This document shows, piece by piece, positions 60,233 through 64,000 of a stretch of 64,000 bases of DNA. Each line of letters starts with the position of its first letter. The stretch's first letter is position 1. The notes beneath the pieces were generated by a model. It was not told where the DNA came from, did not search any database, and saw only the letters and a program-made list of their open reading frames with translations. This stretch comes from Phyllostachys edulis (Eukaryota > Streptophyta > Magnoliopsida > Poales > Poaceae). The stretch spans positions 1,550,001 through 1,614,000 of the forward strand of contig CM070558.1 in NCBI GenBank assembly GCA_036346405.1. The letters run 5' to 3'. The translations under genes and the position numbers were made by a program.

Positions 60233-60389
60233 GTAAGCACAGGCAAAGAACTAGACTAGCACCCTTCACAATTAGGAGTTGTCGTTTACGCGCCAAGTCA
60301 TCCATCTACGAACCAAATACATAAACCAATATATCAGTTATATATAAACCAACTAGACTAGCACCCTTCACGGCTGCCACGTCCTAAGG

Positions 60390-61010
60390 ATGCTTCATAT
60401 TAAACATATATGTGCATATCAAGTATGCATATCAAGAACAAAGATAACAAAGATAATGATCAAGTATGCATATCAACTAGACAAATATTTGATGCTTCAT
60501 ATTAAACATGTATGCATATCAAGTATGCAGATCAAGAACAATATGCATAACAGATCATACATATCAAGTATGCATATCAACTAGACAACAGATCAAGTAT
60601 GCATATCAAGAACTATGCATAACAGATCATGCATATCAAGTATGCATATCAACTAGACAACAGATCAAGTATGCATATCAAGAACTATGCATAACAGATC
60701 ATGCATATCAAGTATGCATATCAACTAGACAACAGATCAAGTATGCATATCAAGAACAACATAACAGATCAAGTATGCATATCAACTAGACAAATATTTG
60801 ATGCTTCATATTAAACATGTATGCATATCAAGTATGCAGATCAAGAACAATATGCATAACAGATCAAGAACAATATGCATAACAGATCATGCAGATCAAG
60901 TATGCATATCAACTAGACAAATATTTGATGCTTCATAATAAACATGTATGCATATCAAGTATGCAGATCAAGAACAACACAACAGATCAAGAACAAAGAT
61001 ATCCAAGTGG
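60390..61010. repeat. 72-bp minisatellite 'atcaagtatgcatatcaac'
   Basis: A 72-base unit (catgcatatcaagtatgcat ... aactagacaacagatcaag ... aactatgcataacagat) repeats almost exactly at 60621 and 60693, with degenerate copies on either side (60390-60560 and 60770-61010). It lies upstream of the transposase start, so it may fall in the promoter or 5' UTR. Open frames in it are a repeat artefact. Confidence 0.9.
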
Positions 61011-61412
61011 CATAACAAAGACCTTGACTCGATGGTCGCCAAATTGCTGGCATAACATGTATGTATGCATATCAAGTATGTATGTATGTATGCATATCAA
61101 GAACATGTATAACAGCATAACAGATCAAGGGTTGAATCAAGTAAAAATAATTCAAGATCCAGTCATTCCAGAATGCAACAAGTACAGATCTAGGCACAAA
61201 TGGGAGAGGGGGAGGAATATGAGGAGAGGGGGCAACGGGGCCGCGCAGCGGTGGGTAACCCGCTGGAGCACCATCCGCCGGTCTTACCTCTGCCGGCGAG
61301 AGCAGTGATAGCAGCGAGGAGGAGTGCGGCCTTGCTAGGAGGAGCCCGAGGGTGCCCGCCGCTGTAGGGGAGGGGGGAAGCGGCTGCGGAGTCGGATGCG
61401 AGCAACCCTAGC

Positions 61413-61560
61413 GCTGGAGGCGGAGGGGAGGTAGCAGCTGGAGGCGGCTGCGGAGTAGGAGGGCGGCGCTGGAGGCGGAGGGGAGGTAGCAGCTGGAGGC
61501 GGCTGCGGAGTAGGAGGGCGGCGCTGGAGGCGGAGTGGAGGAGGCGCTGGAGGCGGATGC
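61413..61560. repeat. GC-rich 55-bp tandem repeat near the right end of the Harbinger element
   Basis: gctggaggcggaggggaggt begins at 61413 and 61468, and a third partial copy at 61523. Read on the minus strand this is a pyrimidine-rich, promoter-like block close to the right terminus. Confidence 0.85.
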
Positions 61561-61742
61561 GACCTCGCGAGGGACAATGGAGCGAGCGAGATGCATGCGA
61601 CGGCCTGCTCACTTGAGATCCTCGCGACTGCGTTTGCTTTCGGCCAGCCCAGTTCGGCCTTTTGCACGAGGGCGGCCGCGCCACCGACGACGCAGCAACC
61701 AAACACCGGTTACTCGGGCATGAGTCGATGCGAGCCAGGTAG

Positions 61743-61764
61743 ATACAGGGAACCAAACAACCCC
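61743..61764 (-). repeat. Right terminal inverted repeat of the Harbinger element
   Basis: It ends in ...ccaaacaacccc immediately before TTA (61765-61767), after which the defensin-like exon continues with gtgtacgagtg. Confidence 0.95.
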
Positions 61765-61928
61765 TTAGTGTACGAGTGTCGGATGCCAAGGTTTGCGGCG
61801 ACAGTGATGGGTTCAAGACATCGAACTGGTGCGTGAGCCAGAGCAAATGCAACAGAGCATGCATCGACAACGGCTATGACTCCGGATTATGCGTACCGCT
61901 CTATGCATGCTACTGCTGTGTTAGTTAG

Positions 61929-64000
61929 TTCCCTTAATTTTGCTCATGCATAATACTCCATGGCAGAAATAAGGATCTATCAGGAAACTTAACTTTGGTC
62001 TCATGTATCGATTGAAATAAAAAGATACCACTATGCTTTTAGGATCCCGCCCATGAAGATTTTAATTTTCTGCTAATTGGTCCCGTGCGTGCGTGCGTGA
62101 TGGCATCTACGTACGCTAGCTGTTAAGAATACTTGTAACCCGCACGGGGAATGCAGAGTATGCTGGGTGTACGGTTGTCTGTTCTGCTGAGACAAGCGCA
62201 AGCTTGTAGGACCATCACAAATTTGTGGTGGTTGAATATAGCATATTAAAACTAGTTATCTTTTCTTAGCTAATAAAACAAGAGGTTCACCCCTGCAGTG
62301 CCAGACACGAGTAGCAGCTGATTTCTAACTATACATAAGCAAAGCTACGGATTTAGGAAAAATATATGCGAAGCTGAAGCCTCCTGGAATGTCTAGTAGG
62401 CAGCAAAGATTACAAACGACAGTGCGTAGTGTGTTGAAAGAGGCAACAGAAAGCAGTAAACGACAAGCACGACACATGACCAGATACATCATAGATAAGC
62501 ATTAAAAACAACTGCTGATGCTGAGTTAAGTGCAGCCGTGATTCTTAAGACCACCCAAAAAGAGAGCGTGCAGTAACAACGCTAAAGAGGACATAAAGTA
62601 TGTAAGGTCTTAGGGTCGGTTTAGTCGTACAAACACATACATCAGTACAGTACTAAGATAATCCAGATAATATGTTTTATAGAGTACGTAAGATAAAGTA
62701 GACATTAGCGTCGTCGGTCATAGGTAGAGTAGGACATAGGAGCTGCTGCAGAAAGGGTGGAACGCTGGTATTTTGTTTTTGATGTAAACGCTGGTAAATC
62801 AATAGGTGAACAATGTAAGGGAACAGGGAATGAATTAATACATTTGTGTGGAATGGGAATTGGATGACAAGGAATGACCATATGAGAACATGCAATATAC
62901 CTGAACCTAATTCTTGCCCTTTGTATCTACATGACCCTTGTTGACAGTTGTGGAAGTGTTTGCGTCGTCAGGTAACATGTATGATAAAGTGAAAAATATT
63001 GTGAGATCTGTAAATACGTGCTATGGACAAGTTTAGACAGGTAGTACGAAATTTGTGGGATAGGAGCTAAACAGTGGTCATCGAGAACATACACAAATAA
63101 TAATTCAGTTCTCTACTCTTTTTTTTGTGCTGAATCAGCCAAATATCTGCTGAATCGGTCTCTTGAACGATATGAGTGCAGCCATGCGAGAGCATCAGAT
63201 ATTGCTGCTACTCACACGCGGCAATAGAGGTACATACCAGCATACAAAGATGATATCACATAGCTACAGTCCAATGAAGACGGCAATAGATCCTTATTCG
63301 ATTTTAGCGCACACTGGAACAAATTTATTTACCATGATGACACTTTCTGCAGTTATGAACGCTGCAAGCTATGAAACGAGTTTACGACCAATGTTGTAAG
63401 CATGCATGTATTTAATAGCGGTATCAAACTAAGAGATAGGTAAGCCAATCTCATACCAACTTTGGTATGGACCATATATAAACTATCTTCTAACCATACC
63501 AACACAACTGCGTTAATAAGGTAAAAGAACAGGGAGAGCACTTGGTAGATATACATAGCGACACATGGCAGCAAAAGTGTAAGAAAAGGTCGATGACAGA
63601 ATAGAGTAATGAACAAATTTTAATGGCAAAGAAATTGCTTACACCGCTTGTTTTTTTTTTTCGAGGACCCACGAATCGTTCTTAGTATTGGGAAAAACAA
63701 TTTCTTCTGTGTAATGTGCACTTTCCATATCATGTAAGCAATGCACATGTAAATCTGTAAATGTAAATAGGCAGGAAATGTGTGTAGTCTGTGTACACAC
63801 CAGGAAAATATATGGCACAATCTGATTTATGTGTCCAGCTGTAATGACGAAATGTGTGTATGTAAATGCAATATAATTAGCATGAAAAGACAAAAGGGAA
63901 AGATGGTAATGCTAATAACCTGCTCTGAAGTAGATGATGACTTGGCAAAATGGAAAATCGGGCGAAGGAAGCACGAATGAATGAAGGAGGATCTATGTCG
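61929..64000. other. 3' flank of the right duplicate, no supported gene
   Basis: Collinear with 2686-4820, lacking the TA array. As in the left copy, only short unrecognised open frames occur. The window ends here inside the duplicated segment. Confidence 0.45.

Larger units (their letters stand above)
55283..61764 (-). mobile_element. PIF/Harbinger DNA transposon, 6482 bp
   Basis: Terminal inverted repeats match at 20 of 22 positions (GGGTGTGTTTGGTTCCCTGT at the left; GGGGTTGTTTGGTTCCCTGT read inward from the right). The flanking duplication is TTA (55280-55282 and 61765-61767), the signature of PIF/Harbinger and Tourist elements. Inside are the two genes expected of a full-length member: a Myb/SANT-like protein and a DDE transposase, both on the minus strand. 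Three direct repeats near the left end, a 72-bp minisatellite and a GC-rich repeat near the right end fill the non-coding parts. A frameshift in the transposase suggests it is no longer autonomous. Confidence 0.95.
55049..61928 (+). pseudogene. Defensin-like gene split by a Harbinger transposon in exon 2
   Basis: Exon 1 (55049-55109) is identical to exon 1 of the left gene and encodes the same signal peptide. Exon 2 starts at 55269 (gcgcgcag|AAGAGG) but is interrupted after 14 bases by the element at 55283-61764. The rest (61768-61928) is open to TAG 61926-61928 and keeps all eight cysteines, spaced C-x11-C-x5-C-x3-C-x9-C-x5-C-x-C-C (for example SKCNRACIDNGYDSGLC). The mature peptide differs from the left gene at roughly half of its non-cysteine positions. 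Counting one copy of the TTA target, this gene has five more bases here than the left gene, so simple removal of the element would not restore the same frame. It may be dead, or the element may be spliced out. Confidence 0.75.
54511..64000 (+). repeat. Right copy of the duplicated segment with a DEFL gene, continuing off the window
   Basis: Collinear with 1877-4820. Homology covers 54511-55282 and 61768-64000; the interruption is the Harbinger element. It also has about 200 extra bases near 54735-54930, with two copies of ccggtgatttctttctatgt. The window ends inside this unit, so its full length is unknown. Confidence 0.93.

Noticed and set aside
60508..60789. Repetitive open frame of YQVCISTRQQIK units
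   Set aside because: A by-product of the 72-bp minisatellite, whose length is a multiple of three.
1..64000. CRISPR-like or other prokaryotic repeat systems
   Set aside because: Tandem repeats here lack unique spacers between identical short repeats and sit in plant transposons and LTRs.

Overview
This is nuclear plant DNA from a grass, most likely rice (Oryza) or a close relative. That rests on the GC-rich, intronless dirigent gene, the BARE/RIRE1-type and giant-LTR retroelements, and a PIF/Harbinger DNA transposon with grass-type proteins. I see no prokaryotic gene organisation, no CRISPR array, no rRNA and no convincing tRNA. Identifications come from reading motifs, not from database searches.

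Layout. 1-1876 looks retroelement-derived. 1877-4820 is the left copy of a duplicated segment; it carries an intact two-exon secreted defensin-like (DEFL) gene (2259-2685). At 5679-23461 lie pieces of a UTP6-like gene (U3 snoRNA-associated, HAT repeats), broken by a Ty1/copia retrotransposon (5902-22380). That copia element is itself split by a giant solo LTR (A, 6576-19151), which is split by a truncated gypsy element of the same LTR family (B, about 8640-15910, minus strand). 24267-24806 is an intact dirigent gene, the only other gene that looks whole. 25336-26610 holds tandem and MITE-like repeats.

26991-53516 is almost entirely solo LTRs. A BARE/RIRE1-like copia solo LTR (H) contains solo LTR G. 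Further right, solo LTR E contains solo LTR C, which contains solo LTR D, and E separately contains F. Five of these six LTRs have perfect 5-bp target-site duplications, and H has a 4/5 match. After E comes a minisatellite, then the right copy of the duplicated segment (54511 to the window end) with a second DEFL gene. Its second exon is split by a 6.48-kb PIF/Harbinger element (55283-61764) carrying a Myb/SANT-like gene and a DDE transposase gene, both on the minus strand.

How it fits together. A segment holding a small cysteine-rich secreted peptide gene was duplicated; the two copies now lie about 50 kb apart, mostly separated by nested retroelements. The two DEFL copies have identical first exons (signal peptide) and near-identical UTRs, but strongly different mature peptides with conserved cysteines. 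The giant LTRs (5.2-5.4 kb) carry arrays of short inverted repeats next to GACCTCC motifs, and a conserved palindrome just upstream of a TATA box. In two places same-family LTRs lie in opposite orientation, giving multi-kilobase inverted repeats.
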